Positions 1-9,300 of a DNA stretch of 19,002 nucleotides are shown here, piece after piece. Location: assembly GCA_003136915.1 (NCBI GenBank), contig PLEB01000109.1, positions 1-19,002 of the forward strand, given 5' to 3'. The notes under the pieces are model-generated. The model was not told the origin of the DNA and searched no databases. It saw only the letters and a program-made list of their open reading frames with translations. The position numbers and the translations under genes were made by a program. Positions within the stretch are counted from its first letter, which is position 1; each line of letters begins with the position of its first letter. Origin of the DNA: Chitinophagaceae bacterium. GTDB lineage: Bacteria > Bacteroidota > Bacteroidia > Chitinophagales > Chitinophagaceae.

Positions 1-1401
1 CATAAACCATTCCGAGCGGTCAACTGGTTTGCCAATCTTATTGATATTTCTTTTGTAGCTGTAATTTGCAGTAGCTTTCAGGTTAGCAATAATATCATCA
101 CGAACAATATGGATGGAAGAATAATCCTTCCACTTATCAGGGTAACCTATTTTTTTTACGATGGCGTGCAATTTCTGCACTGCTTTTTGCCTGGTGGAAT
201 CACTCATCCAGTCCACCTGCTGCAGTCTTTCAGCATAAGTGGAAATAATATTATCAACGAGATCGCTTATTTTTTGCTTTGCTTCAGGAGGAAAATATTT
301 TTGCACATATAGCTGGCCGAGGGCATCGCCGAGCTGGCCGTCAACCAGGGAAGTCATTCTTTTCCATCTCTCCCTCATTTGTGATTGCCCGGTCAGCAAC
401 CTGGTATAATCGAATTTTGTATCTACAAAATCGTGTGAAAGGTAATCCGCATCATCATTCAATACATGGAAGCACAGATAATTCTTGAGGGTTTGTATTG
501 GCGTTTTGCGGAGGGCAGAATAAAGCCCTTTATAGAACTCCGGTTGTCCTATCAAAACGGAATCTGAATGAACGCCGAGTGCATTCAGAAAATCCTTAAA
601 TCCGGGAAGGGTTTTGTTTAGTGAAGTCACAGACTCCTTATGATAGTTGGCAATGGGATCGCGGAGCGCCACCGGATTCCTCGAAACCTTCGCCAGCCGG
701 GTTTCCAGCTGCATTATCGTGGTCGCCTTTTTATCCGCTTCTGCCGGCTGATTTCCAATCAGCGTGAAGATCCTGCTGATATAGGATAGATATCCGTTTC
801 TGACTTTTTGTGTTGCCGTGTCATTCTTGAAATAATAATCCCTGGTGGGAAGACCCAGACCGCCCTGATCAAAATGGGCAATATTGACCATACTGTTTTT
901 ATCGTCCGCGCCAACCGTGAAAGAAAAGAAAGGCGCATGGTTCACTGCATAAGAAGCTACAACTACATTCATCAAATCCTTATAATTGTTTATATGCTCT
1001 ATGCTATCCAACTCGGGCTTAACGGGATCAAAACCTTTTTTTTCTATTCCGGCGGAATCCATACCGCTGAGATAGAGATCCCCGATTTGCTGAGCGATAG
1101 AATCCGGTGCTGCACCGGAAAGCTTTGATACAGAATCCAGGATTCCATGCAGCCGCACTGTTGAACTATCCAGCAGGGTCGAAAAGCTGCCCCAGGAGGA
1201 TTGTGACGCGGGAATCTGAGTGTTTTTCAACCATGTTCCGTTGGCATACAAAAAGAAATTGCTCTGCGGCCTGATCGAAGTGTCCATGGCGGAAAAATCG
1301 ATCTGATCGCTTTTTGCTGCGGATTCTTCGTTGTCTGCAGGCTGCTGACAGGAAAAAAGCATCAAAAAAATTCCGGAAAATAGAATAAAAACACTCTTCA
1401 T
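1..1401 (-). CDS. M13 family metallopeptidase (neprilysin/PepO-like) lipoprotein, 3' part missing at window edge
   Basis: The reverse strand is open from an ATG at 1399-1401 to the left edge: 467 codons with no stop. Residues 1-18 look like a lipoprotein signal ending in the lipobox LFSC, with Cys18 as the lipidated residue. Acidic residues follow within about ten positions (QQPADNEE), which in Bacteroidota can mark surface export; that is inference. The body matches the M13 N-terminal domain: NFFLYANG.WL around residues 49-58, a WGSF motif at 70-73, GLPTRDYY at 183-190, then a YVQKYFPPEAK-like segment and a TRQKA..KL segment near the truncated end. M13 enzymes are zinc endopeptidases that cleave short peptides. 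The catalytic HExxH and ExxxD motifs lie in the C-terminal domain, outside this window, so activity cannot be confirmed. Full members are about 670-700 residues, so roughly a third is missing. It is transcribed divergently from the efflux operon. The family call is firm; the substrate is unknown. Confidence 0.93.
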   Translation of the reverse strand, partial: MKSVFILFSGIFLMLFSCQQPADNEESAAKSDQIDFSAMDTSIRPQSNFFLYANGTWLKNTQIPASQSSWGSFSTLLDSSTVRLHGILDSVSKLSGAAPDSIAQQIGDLYLSGMDSAGIEKKGFDPVKPELDSIEHINNYKDLMNVVVASYAVNHAPFFSFTVGADDKNSMVNIAHFDQGGLGLPTRDYYFKNDTATQKVRNGYLSYISRIFTLIGNQPAEADKKATTIMQLETRLAKVSRNPVALRDPIANYHKESVTSLNKTLPGFKDFLNALGVHSDSVLIGQPEFYKGLYSALRKTPIQTLKNYLCFHVLNDDADYLSHDFVDTKFDYTRLLTGQSQMRERWKRMTSLVDGQLGDALGQLYVQKYFPPEAKQKISDLVDNIISTYAERLQQVDWMSDSTRQKAVQKLHAIVKKIGYPDKWKDYSSIHIVRDDIIANLKATANYSYKRNINKIGKPVDRSEWFM

Positions 1402-1422
1402 ATTAATATTTTATAGGATACG

Positions 1423-1430
1423 CAAAAGTA
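1423..1430 (-). promoter_or_regulatory. Predicted -7 promoter element of the M13 peptidase gene
   Basis: The minus strand reads TACTTTTG, an exact match to the Bacteroidota -7 consensus TAnnTTTG. It ends about 21 bases before the ATG of the M13 gene, which would give a leader of roughly 15 bases. No clear TTG-type -33 element lies at the expected distance, so the call rests on the -7 box and its position. Confidence 0.5.
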
Positions 1431-1506
1431 ATAATTATCAATGGTATGAAAATATTTCTTTGATCTTCGGCAGTGAGCCGTTAAAAAAAATTTCCCTAAA
1501 AAACTA

Positions 1507-1526
1507 AATTAAACAAACGTTTAATT
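1507..1526. promoter_or_regulatory. Palindromic operator, probable binding site of the adjacent TetR repressor
   Basis: A perfect inverted repeat has arms AATTAAAC (1507-1514) and GTTTAATT (1519-1526) around a 4-base centre AAAC. It contains the smaller palindrome AAACGTTT. It ends 12 bases before the TetR start codon and touches the predicted -7 box at 1526-1533. TetR-family regulators commonly bind such palindromes of about 15-20 bp and repress their own operon by occluding the promoter. Binding by this particular protein is inferred from position and symmetry. Confidence 0.7.
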
Positions 1527-1533
1527 AATTTTG
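1526..1533 (+). promoter_or_regulatory. Predicted -7 promoter element of the TetR-efflux operon
   Basis: TAATTTTG matches the Bacteroidota -7 consensus TAnnTTTG exactly. Only five bases separate it from the ATG at 1539, so transcription would begin at or within a few bases of the start codon and the mRNA would be nearly leaderless. The operator palindrome overlaps its first base. No good -33 TTG was found upstream. Confidence 0.5.
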
Positions 1534-1538
1534 CACTT

Positions 1539-2174
1539 ATGAAAATCGATTATTCCGCAAAACAGCAGCAGTTGATGGACACGGCGGAGCTATTATTTTC
1601 CAGGAAGGGCTTCGATGGTACTTCCGTGCGGGACATTGCCGAGGAAGCTGGCATCAATACTGCAATGATCTCCTATTATTTTGGTTCAAAAGAAAAACTG
1701 ATGGAGGCGATTTTCGAGCAGAGAACACTGAATATAAAAGAGAAGGTAGATTTATTGCTGAAGGATGAACGCCTGGATCCGTTTCAAAAAGTGTACAGCC
1801 TGCTGGACGAATATATAGATAAGATCATGCAGCGGAAAAAATTCCACCGTATCCTGCTCTGCGAGCAGGTGATCAACCAGAATCCGGTCATCGTTGAACT
1901 GATGGAGAAAATGAAGAACCGTAATTCATCCTGTATCCATGACCTCATCCGCCATGGGCAGAAAAAAGGGCTTTTTAAGAAGCAGGTGGATATACCCATG
2001 ATGATGAATACGTTGATTGGTACCATCACTCATATTTTAGTTAACCTGGAGTTTTACAGAGCATATCATAATCTCGAATTATTATCGGAAGAAGAATTTG
2101 AAAGGGTTATCAAAAAGAAGTTGTCGGCCCATATCAAAATTATTTTCAAAGCAATACTAACAAATGAATCTTAG
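1539..2174 (+). CDS. TetR/AcrR family transcriptional repressor of the efflux operon
   Basis: This 211-residue protein has the TetR N-terminal DNA-binding domain: helix 1 around residues 9-24 (AELLFSRKGFDGTSV), and the helix-turn-helix at about 29-50, with DIAEEAGIN followed by ISYYFGSKEKL, the family signature. The remaining 150 or so residues are an all-helical ligand-binding and dimerisation domain without a recognisable ligand signature. The start at 1539 is preferred because the next in-frame Met (residue 13) would remove part of helix 1. There is no ribosome binding site, and the predicted promoter leaves almost no leader. The stop overlaps the start of the outer-membrane factor gene by 11 bases, so the two are co-transcribed and probably translationally coupled. 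It probably represses its own operon through the palindrome at 1507-1526 and is released by a pump substrate; the inducer is unknown. Confidence 0.93.
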   Translation: MKIDYSAKQQQLMDTAELLFSRKGFDGTSVRDIAEEAGINTAMISYYFGSKEKLMEAIFEQRTLNIKEKVDLLLKDERLDPFQKVYSLLDEYIDKIMQRKKFHRILLCEQVINQNPVIVELMEKMKNRNSSCIHDLIRHGQKKGLFKKQVDIPMMMNTLIGTITHILVNLEFYRAYHNLELLSEEEFERVIKKKLSAHIKIIFKAILTNES

Positions 2175-3525
2175 AACAATTTTTTCACGGCTGGGTTTCG
2201 CAATGCTCCTGCTTTCATGCCTGAGGGGAATGGGGCAGGACAGTGTGCGGAATATTTCACTGAAGGAAGCAATAGACCTGGGGGTAAAAAATAGTAAACA
2301 GTTGAAGGCCGCCAGGGCAAGGATTGACCAGGCAACTGCTGCACTTACGGAGGCGAAACAAAGAAAGCTGCCCGACCTCAAGGTTAGCGGCTCTTATTTG
2401 AGGGTGACACAGCCGAACATTGACCTTAAAGTAAAACTTAACAATAATAGCGGGGGATCAGGCGGAAACTCAGGCAGTATCAACAATATTAAATTGAATC
2501 AGGCCGCTTATGGAATCGCGAACTTATCGCTTCCATTGTATTCCGGACTCCGCATTCAATATGGCATCAGGTCAGCCGAATTTTTAGAGAAGGCGGCAAC
2601 ATTGGATGCAGACAACAATAAAGAGGCTGTCATACTTAATATCATCGGCGCTTTCAGCAATCTGTACAAAGCCATTGCAAACGTCCAATTGATCCGGGAA
2701 GACCTTGTGCAGTCAAGATCCCGCGATTCGGATTTCAATAACCTGGAGAAAAACGGGTTGCTGGCGAGAAACGATGAATTAAAAGCTGCCCTGCAAACTT
2801 CCTCCATAGAATTGAACCTGGTGGATGCAGAAAGTAATTTGCGCGTGGCCAACGTCAATATGAATTTATTACTCGGCCTTTCTGAACATGAACAGCTCGT
2901 TCCTGATTCCAATAGTCTGGTTCAACCTGAAACCCTGAATGCAATTGATGATTATGAGCAGCTGGCAATCCGTAACCGCAAAGATGTACAGGCTCAGGCT
3001 TACAGGAGACAGGCATCAGCTGTGGGTATCCAGGAGGCAAAGAGTGATTATTATCCCAGCCTTGCATTAACGGGTGGATATATTGCAGCTGATATTCCCA
3101 GTCTGATTACCATCACAAATGCTGTCACTTATGGGGTTGGCGTTTCTTACAGTGTTTCTTCCTTGTGGAAGACGAATGCAAAAGTTGACCAGGCAAAAGC
3201 CAGGCTGGCTGAGGTGCAGGCAAACGAAGAATATCTGGATGATCAGGTAAAGCTGGAGATCAATCAGGCATATGAACAATATGTTTCCTCCACGAAGAAA
3301 ATGGAAGTCAGCCGTCTGGCAATCGAGCAGGCAACAGAAAACTATAAGATTACCAGGAATAAATATGACAACAGCCTGGTAACAGTCACCGATCTGCTGG
3401 ACGCGAATGTATCCTTGCTGCAATCCAGGATTAACCTGGAACTGGCAAGGGCCGATGCAATTGTTGCGTATAATACCTTATTACAAAAAGCAGGCGTGCT
3501 GACCACTTCCCTTAACACTAAATAA
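2164..3525 (+). CDS. TolC-type outer-membrane efflux factor
   Basis: The 453-residue product is the outer-membrane channel of a tripartite efflux pump. It shows the two-fold repeat of the OMF family. The first half opens with SLKEAIDLGVKNS (about 32-44) and contains LPDLKVSGSY (69-78). The second half contains YYPSLALTGGY and ends with a long coiled-coil helix and a DLLDANVSLL..R..L segment typical of TolC homologues. The N-terminus (1-25) is a signal sequence. Cys19 in LLSC could be a lipobox, as in OprM-type factors, but Leu at -2 is unusual, and a signal peptidase I site near GMGQ is also possible. Residues 93-108 are a Gly/Asn/Ser-rich insert between strands, probably an extracellular loop. 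The gene overlaps tetR by 11 bases and precedes the adaptor gene by 26 bases. Confidence 0.93.
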   Translation: MNLRTIFSRLGFAMLLLSCLRGMGQDSVRNISLKEAIDLGVKNSKQLKAARARIDQATAALTEAKQRKLPDLKVSGSYLRVTQPNIDLKVKLNNNSGGSGGNSGSINNIKLNQAAYGIANLSLPLYSGLRIQYGIRSAEFLEKAATLDADNNKEAVILNIIGAFSNLYKAIANVQLIREDLVQSRSRDSDFNNLEKNGLLARNDELKAALQTSSIELNLVDAESNLRVANVNMNLLLGLSEHEQLVPDSNSLVQPETLNAIDDYEQLAIRNRKDVQAQAYRRQASAVGIQEAKSDYYPSLALTGGYIAADIPSLITITNAVTYGVGVSYSVSSLWKTNAKVDQAKARLAEVQANEEYLDDQVKLEINQAYEQYVSSTKKMEVSRLAIEQATENYKITRNKYDNSLVTVTDLLDANVSLLQSRINLELARADAIVAYNTLLQKAGVLTTSLNTK

Positions 3526-3551
3526 TTCAACTTTTTAACTGAAATGTTTTT

Positions 3552-4658
3552 ATGGCAACAGTAAAAGAAAACGGAGGACAACCACAAAAAAGAAGTAAAG
3601 TTTTTCTAATCATCCTCATTGCCCTGGTGGTGGGAGGAGCCTGGTTTGGATTAAGCAAATGGAATCATGCCCAACATCATATGGAGACGGACGATGCGCA
3701 GGTTGAAGCCAATATCAGTCCGATCATTCCCCGTGTTTCCGGATATGTAAAGGAAGTAAGGGTTTCCGATAATCAGAAAGTTGAAGAAGGAGATACACTT
3801 TTGATCCTGGACGACCGGGATCTGCGAATCAAGCTCGAGCAGGCGGAAGCTGCACTGGCAACCGCCGAAAGCAACCTTGCTTCTGCGAGGGCTTCCACTG
3901 CGGCAGCACGTTCAAATATTGGCACTTCACAGGCAGCCGTCCTGTCTGTTGACGCCCAGATTGAAAAGGCTAAAGTAAATGTGTGGCAGACCACACAGGA
4001 ATTTAACCGTTATGCCAATCTTATTAAGGATCACTCCGTCACTGAACAACAATTTGAAGATAAACAGGCGGCAAAAGAATCAGCTGAAAAAGAGTTGCAG
4101 ATTCTTGAAGAACAGAAAAAACAGGCGTCCAGCCAAACCAATGCGGTAACCATTCAGAGTAATGCGACCTCCTCTCAGATCCGGATTGCCGAATCAACCA
4201 TCAAACAAAGGCAGGTGGATGTGGATGACGCCGGACTGAATCTTACTTATACTGTTATTACAGCGCCTGCGGCCGGGCTTGTTTCGAAAGTGAATGTGCA
4301 GGTAGGGCAATTCCTTAATGCAGGGCAATCCACCTTTAGTATTGTGCTTGATCAGCGTTTGTGGGTAATAGCAAATTTTAAGGAAACACAATATCATAAG
4401 ATCAGAATCGGTCAGAAAGTGACCATCGATGCGGATGCCCTGCCTGATCATCCATTTGAAGGGGTAGTGAGTTCTTTTTCTCCAGCCACAGGGGCGCAGT
4501 TTGCGCTGCTTCCTCCCGATAATGCAAGCGGCAATTTCGTAAAAGTGGTTCAGCGCCTGCCTGTCAAAATTGAATTCACCAATCAGAATGATTCTCTGCT
4601 AAGCAGACTGAAAGCAGGGATGAATGTTGAGGTGGACGTTCATATCGACGGCAAATAA
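3552..4658 (+). CDS. HlyD/EmrA-type periplasmic adaptor (membrane fusion) protein
   Basis: This 368-residue protein bridges the inner-membrane pump and the TolC-type channel. A basic, Lys/Arg-containing N-terminus precedes a single membrane anchor (about 17-35). The EmrA signature TDDAQVEANISPIIPRVSGYV (46-66) leads into the biotinyl/lipoyl-like half-domain. A long alpha-helical hairpin of about 92-225, rich in Ala, Gln and Glu, is the coiled coil that docks to the outer-membrane factor. The second lipoyl half follows (TVITAPAAGLVSKVNVQ), then a beta-barrel domain with WVIANFKE and the family motif LLPPDNASGNFVKVVQRLP near the C-terminus. The length is usual for EmrA. The start at 3552 is the only one that includes the basic stretch before the anchor. 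It lies between the channel and pump genes with short gaps, so it belongs to the same transcript. Confidence 0.95.
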   Translation: MATVKENGGQPQKRSKVFLIILIALVVGGAWFGLSKWNHAQHHMETDDAQVEANISPIIPRVSGYVKEVRVSDNQKVEEGDTLLILDDRDLRIKLEQAEAALATAESNLASARASTAAARSNIGTSQAAVLSVDAQIEKAKVNVWQTTQEFNRYANLIKDHSVTEQQFEDKQAAKESAEKELQILEEQKKQASSQTNAVTIQSNATSSQIRIAESTIKQRQVDVDDAGLNLTYTVITAPAAGLVSKVNVQVGQFLNAGQSTFSIVLDQRLWVIANFKETQYHKIRIGQKVTIDADALPDHPFEGVVSSFSPATGAQFALLPPDNASGNFVKVVQRLPVKIEFTNQNDSLLSRLKAGMNVEVDVHIDGK

Positions 4659-4681
4659 TTTTTTTTCTGAAACTGAAATCT

Positions 4682-6262
4682 ATGGAACTCCAGCGGGATT
4701 CTCTGGTTGAATATGGCTCAAGGCGGGTGATCATTACAGTTACCGCTATCACCTGTGCGTTGCTGGAAATTATTGATACGACTATTGTAAACGTTGCGCT
4801 GAATGACATGCGCGGAAATCTGGGTGCAACGCTTACGGAAATAGCCTGGGTGATTACGGCATATGCGATTGGCAATGTAATTATTATTCCCATGACCAGC
4901 TGGCTTTCCAACCAGTTTGGAAGAAGGCTGTATTTTGCTACTTCCATCATGATCTTTACCGTCTGTTCGTTTTTGTGCGGTAATGCCAATGGGATCTGGG
5001 AGCTGGTATTCTTCCGGTTCATGCAGGGATTGGGCGGAGGCGCTTTGCTTGCTACTTCACAAACGATCATAACGGAAGTGTATCCGCAGGAAAAGCGCGG
5101 TATGGCGCAGGCAATTTATGGATTAGGGGTGATTGTGGGTCCTACCCTGGGGCCTCCATTGGGAGGTTATATCGTGGATCATTTTTCCTGGCCTTATATC
5201 TTTTATATCAATATACCCATTGGCATAATTGCCACCCTGCTTACCCTGCAGTTTATCCGGAATCCCAATTATGGTGAAAAAAGCGCATTGGCTGATATTG
5301 ACTGGGTCGGTATCTTCCTGCTGGCATTGTCTGTAGGTTCTTTGCAATATGTACTGGAGAAAGGGCAGGATGATGATTGGTTTGCCGATAAATACATCAT
5401 CCTGTTCAGTTGCCTTACCTTATTGGGCGGATTCTTCTTTATATGGCGGGAAACGATTTTTCGAAATCCGATTGTGAACCTTCGCGTATTGAAAAACGGG
5501 AACCTGCGTGTTGGTACGGTGCTGACCTTTATATTGGGTTTCGGATTATACGGTTCTACATTTATCATTCCGATTTACACCCAAAGTACCTTGGGCTGGA
5601 CTGCCCAGCAGTCAGGCATGTTAATGGTTGCATCTTCGGTAACGACGGCATGTATGATGCCTGTCATAGGTCAGATTCTGCAGAAAGGGGTGCCTCAACA
5701 GTTCCTGGTATCCATTGGCATGCTATTTTTTGCCATTTTTTGTTTCTGGGGGTATAAAATCCTTACCAATGATACCGGCCCGGAAGCCTTTTTCTGGATG
5801 CTGGTGGTCAGGGGCGCGGGCATGGCTATGCTTTTTATTCCAATTACGACTTTGTCGCTGAGTACGTTGAGAGGAGCGGAGATCGGGCAGGGTGTATCCT
5901 TCACCGGAATGATGCGACAGGTCGGAGGATCTTTCGGCGTTGCTATTATCACCACTTTCATGGCGCGCCAGAATATGGAACACCGGAGCAATCTCGTGAG
6001 TAAACTGAGCGTAGACAATCCGATGGTACAAAACCGGGTGAACGCACTGCAACACGGATTCATGGCCAGGGGTATGCAACCAGACCTGGCCTTGAAATCT
6101 GCTTATAAGGCACTTGATTATTCCATAACTACACAGGCCAATGTGCAAACTTATATGGATGTATTTTTATATCTGGGTGTCATCTTTATTATCTGTATTC
6201 CTTTTATACTGTTTGTAAAACGCAACAAACAAAAAAAAGTATCCATGGAAGGCATGCATTAA
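4682..6262 (+). CDS. DHA2 family (EmrB-type) MFS drug:proton antiporter
   Basis: This 526-residue, probably 14-helix inner-membrane protein is the energised component of the tripartite pump and exports hydrophobic compounds in exchange for protons. Helix 1 carries the DHA2 signature LLEIIDTTIVNVAL with Asp32. A GRR of motif A follows helix 2 (80-82), RFMQGLGGGA (112-121) is motif B with its proton-coupling Arg, and GVIVGPTLGPPLGGYI (149-164) is antiporter motif C. FYINIPIG after helix 6 is also typical of EmrB and QacA. A short basic tail ends the protein. It is the last gene of the operon, 23 bases after the adaptor, and is followed by a hairpin terminator at 6284-6311. Substrates cannot be read from the sequence. 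Confidence 0.96.
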   Translation: MELQRDSLVEYGSRRVIITVTAITCALLEIIDTTIVNVALNDMRGNLGATLTEIAWVITAYAIGNVIIIPMTSWLSNQFGRRLYFATSIMIFTVCSFLCGNANGIWELVFFRFMQGLGGGALLATSQTIITEVYPQEKRGMAQAIYGLGVIVGPTLGPPLGGYIVDHFSWPYIFYINIPIGIIATLLTLQFIRNPNYGEKSALADIDWVGIFLLALSVGSLQYVLEKGQDDDWFADKYIILFSCLTLLGGFFFIWRETIFRNPIVNLRVLKNGNLRVGTVLTFILGFGLYGSTFIIPIYTQSTLGWTAQQSGMLMVASSVTTACMMPVIGQILQKGVPQQFLVSIGMLFFAIFCFWGYKILTNDTGPEAFFWMLVVRGAGMAMLFIPITTLSLSTLRGAEIGQGVSFTGMMRQVGGSFGVAIITTFMARQNMEHRSNLVSKLSVDNPMVQNRVNALQHGFMARGMQPDLALKSAYKALDYSITTQANVQTYMDVFLYLGVIFIICIPFILFVKRNKQKKVSMEGMH

Positions 6263-6283
6263 ACAGGATTGTTCCTCTAAATA

Positions 6284-6311
6284 AAAATGACCCGCGATAG
6301 CGGGTCATTTT
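6284..6311. terminator. Bidirectional intrinsic terminator between convergent genes
   Basis: A perfect 12-bp stem (AAAATGACCCGC / GCGGGTCATTTT) closes a GATA loop. The T-run follows on the plus strand, and on the minus strand the stem runs into TTTTTATTT, so it can stop the efflux operon from the left and the PKD protein gene from the right. It lies in the 74-base gap between the two stop codons. Confidence 0.92.
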
Positions 6312-6336
6312 GTGTATCCAAACTAACCGAATTCTT

Positions 6337-9300
6337 TTAATTCTTAATAAACTTAGCAATCATGGTTTTTCTGTTGGCGATATTGATCTGGATCGTATAC
6401 ATGCCTGCGGCAAGCTGACTGATGGTAAATGTCCGTTCAATAACGTCTGATGTTTTTTCAACCTGATCAATCAGTACCGTTCTTCCATTCATATCATACA
6501 TACTTATCTTAGTTGTTCCGGTAACCGTGCTGGTAACTCTTCCATTTACCACATCGTGTGCAGGATTTGGATAAATCAGCAGTTGATCTGTGACACCCGA
6601 TCCTTTCTCAACCGTGATCGTAACCATGGCGGTCGAACTGGCTCCCTGGTTATCGGTAACGGTAACCTGGAATTCATAAGTTCCGATCTGAAGATTAGCG
6701 ACTGTAATCTTTGAATTATCCATTGGAGAGCTTGTAGCGGTGGTTGGTCCGTATACCTCCTGCCACTGGTAGGCAGAGATTGTTCCATCCGGATCAGTTG
6801 AAAGGGAAGCATCAAGCACGTATGTATCTACCGGTAGGATGACCGTTGCGTCGGCTCCGGCATTTGCGGTCGGCGATTGATTCACCTTGGCAACCGGAGG
6901 ATTAACGGTCACTATAACCTGGTCCTTGGCCGTTGCACCATCATTGTCCGTTACCGTGAGTTCGAACACATACTGGCCAACAACCAACTGTGATACACCA
7001 GGGGTAGCTGTATTTGCTCCGCTGATGGCGGAGGTTGAAGGTCCGGATACCTCTCTCCAGCTATACGCTGAAATGGTTCCGTCCGGATCAAACGAACTGT
7101 TACCATTCAGTGATATGCTATTTGCGGGAGCCGTAATGGTCAGGTTAGATCCTGCATTGGCTACCGGCGCCTGATTAGGAAGAACCGGTTTCGGATTAAC
7201 AGTCACAGTTACCTGGTCCATACCCGTTGCACCTTTATTATCGGTAACGGTAAGTTCAAATACATAGGTTCCCGGCTGCAATCCGACAACTGTTGGCGTT
7301 GCAGTATTGGAGTTGCTGATAGTGATTGCTCCCGGACCTGAAACCTTGGCCCAGCTGTAAGCACTGATGGTACCGTCGGGATCTGATGAACCGGATCCGT
7401 CCAGATTGACAGAGTTTGCCGGGGCAGTAATTGTTTGATCGGCACCTGCATCGGCAATCGGTAGAATATTCGGTGCATTGACAACCGTAATTTTTACCTG
7501 TGCAGTGGAGCTGGCTCCGCTGTTGTCGGTAACTTTTAACTGATAAGTATACTGGCCGACGATGAGTCCGCTCAGGCTTAATATAGCCGTGTTGGCACCT
7601 GTAACAATTGGAGTTCCAGGTCCTGAAATCAAGGTCCATGCATAAGCACTGATCGTGCCATCCGGATCATAGGATTTGGATCCATCCAACGTTGCTGAAT
7701 TGGTAGGCAGTGTGAGTGTAATGCTTGAGCCTGCGTTAGCTACCGGTGCTATGTTTGCAGCGGCATTCACGGTAATGATCACAGAATCTGAAGCACTGGC
7801 ACCGCTATTATCTGTTACAGTTAATTTGAAAATATATTTGCCCACCTGCAGATTATTCAATGCATCCTGCGCCGTATTGGTAAGGGAAACAGCGGAAGGT
7901 CCAGAAGTTTCAGACCACACGTAGCTGGTAATACTTCCTGATGAAGAACTTGAACCGCTGCCATTGATCGTAGCGGTATTCGTTGGCAGGGTAATGGTTT
8001 GATTTGCTCCTGCATTGGCAATTGGTGGCTGCGGACCGGCACTGGAAACGGTAATTTTTACCAGTGCAGTAGAGGTCGCTCCTTTATTATCTGTTACTTT
8101 AAGCTGAAAAGTATATTGGCCGGCAATAAGATTGCTCGCAGTCGCAACCGAAGTGGAAGCGCCGGTGAGGGTTGAAGCAGAAGGCCCGGTAACCTGGGTC
8201 CAGCTATAAGAGGAAATTGTTCCATCCGGATCCGATGAAAGCGATCCATCCAGTGTCACGCTATTCGTAGGCAGGGTAATGGATTTGCTGCTGCCTGCAT
8301 TGGCGATCGGCGGTAAATTTGCAGCAGCATTCACCGTGATAGTCAGTGTGTCGGAAGCAGTTGCTCCTCCATTATCCGTAACCTTCAGAGCGAAAACATA
8401 AACACCCTGCTTTAGTCCGGAAATGCCCGTGGATACTGTTGCAGGAGAAGCGATCGTTGCTGTGGAAGGACCTGATATCTGGCTCCAGGCATATGCCGTA
8501 ATGGTTCCGTCCGGATCCTTCGACGCACTTCCGTCTACTGTTACTGAATTTGTCGGAAGGGTAATGGTTTGTCCTGCTCCGGCATTTGCAACCGGCGGAA
8601 TGTTCGCGGCAGGTTTTACAACAACGGTATCGAAAGCAGAAGACTTTGCATTGCTATTATCTGTTACGGTTAGTTTATAAATATATGTTCCCAGCGTAAG
8701 ACCGGTCACCGAAGTAGTCGATGCATTCGGAGAGGTTATGGTTCCTCCCGTTCCTGAACTGAGCACCCAGAGATAGCTCGCAATGCCATTATCCGGATCA
8801 TAGGATTTTGAGCCATCGAGATTGGCTGTGTTTGTAGGCAGCGTGATAGTTATTTTAGGATTCGTTACCGCTACTGGAGGCTGGTTGGGCGGTGGAATAA
8901 TAGCGCCGCCATGTTGCACCGCACCGATATCATATGCGCCAATCCTTGGATTGTGATAGTAGTCATCCTTTATCCAGGATACAGTAACTCCTTTTCCCAG
9001 CACCGGACTATTGGCAACAGGTATACCCGTTACCGGATCCACGACGCCGTCGGCCCTGGGAAAATACATATTGTTGGAAGAATCTACAGTCCATGTAGAA
9101 CTGGACTGGTCCATGGCTATTGGAGGTTTGCCATTGGTTGTCAGGTTGAAGCCGAGGTTATTCTTTACCTCGCAGATCCATGGTGCCGGATACTGTCCGA
9201 TCACGGCAACCGATGACCAATAAGTAATATTATCACCTTTGTTCCCTGACGTATTATTATATATATAACAATTACCACCCGTTGTATAGGTGCTGATCTC

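Noticed and set aside
808..1128. 106-codon plus-strand frame at the left end
   Set aside because: The opposite strand encodes the M13 peptidase across the whole interval with clear motifs, so this frame is a shadow.
1468..1480. Small hairpin CGGC-AGTGA-GCCG followed by an A-rich run in the divergent gap
   Set aside because: The stem has only 4 bp, and no gene ends there on either strand, so it has no terminator role.
4576..5070. 164-codon minus-strand frame overlapping the adaptor and MFS genes
   Set aside because: It lies across two well-supported genes and their junction, with no family features.
6603..8883. Regularly spaced repeats considered as a CRISPR or satellite array
   Set aside because: The period is about 280-300 bp, the repeat is imperfect, and every unit translates in frame to a PKD domain. 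It is a coding repeat.
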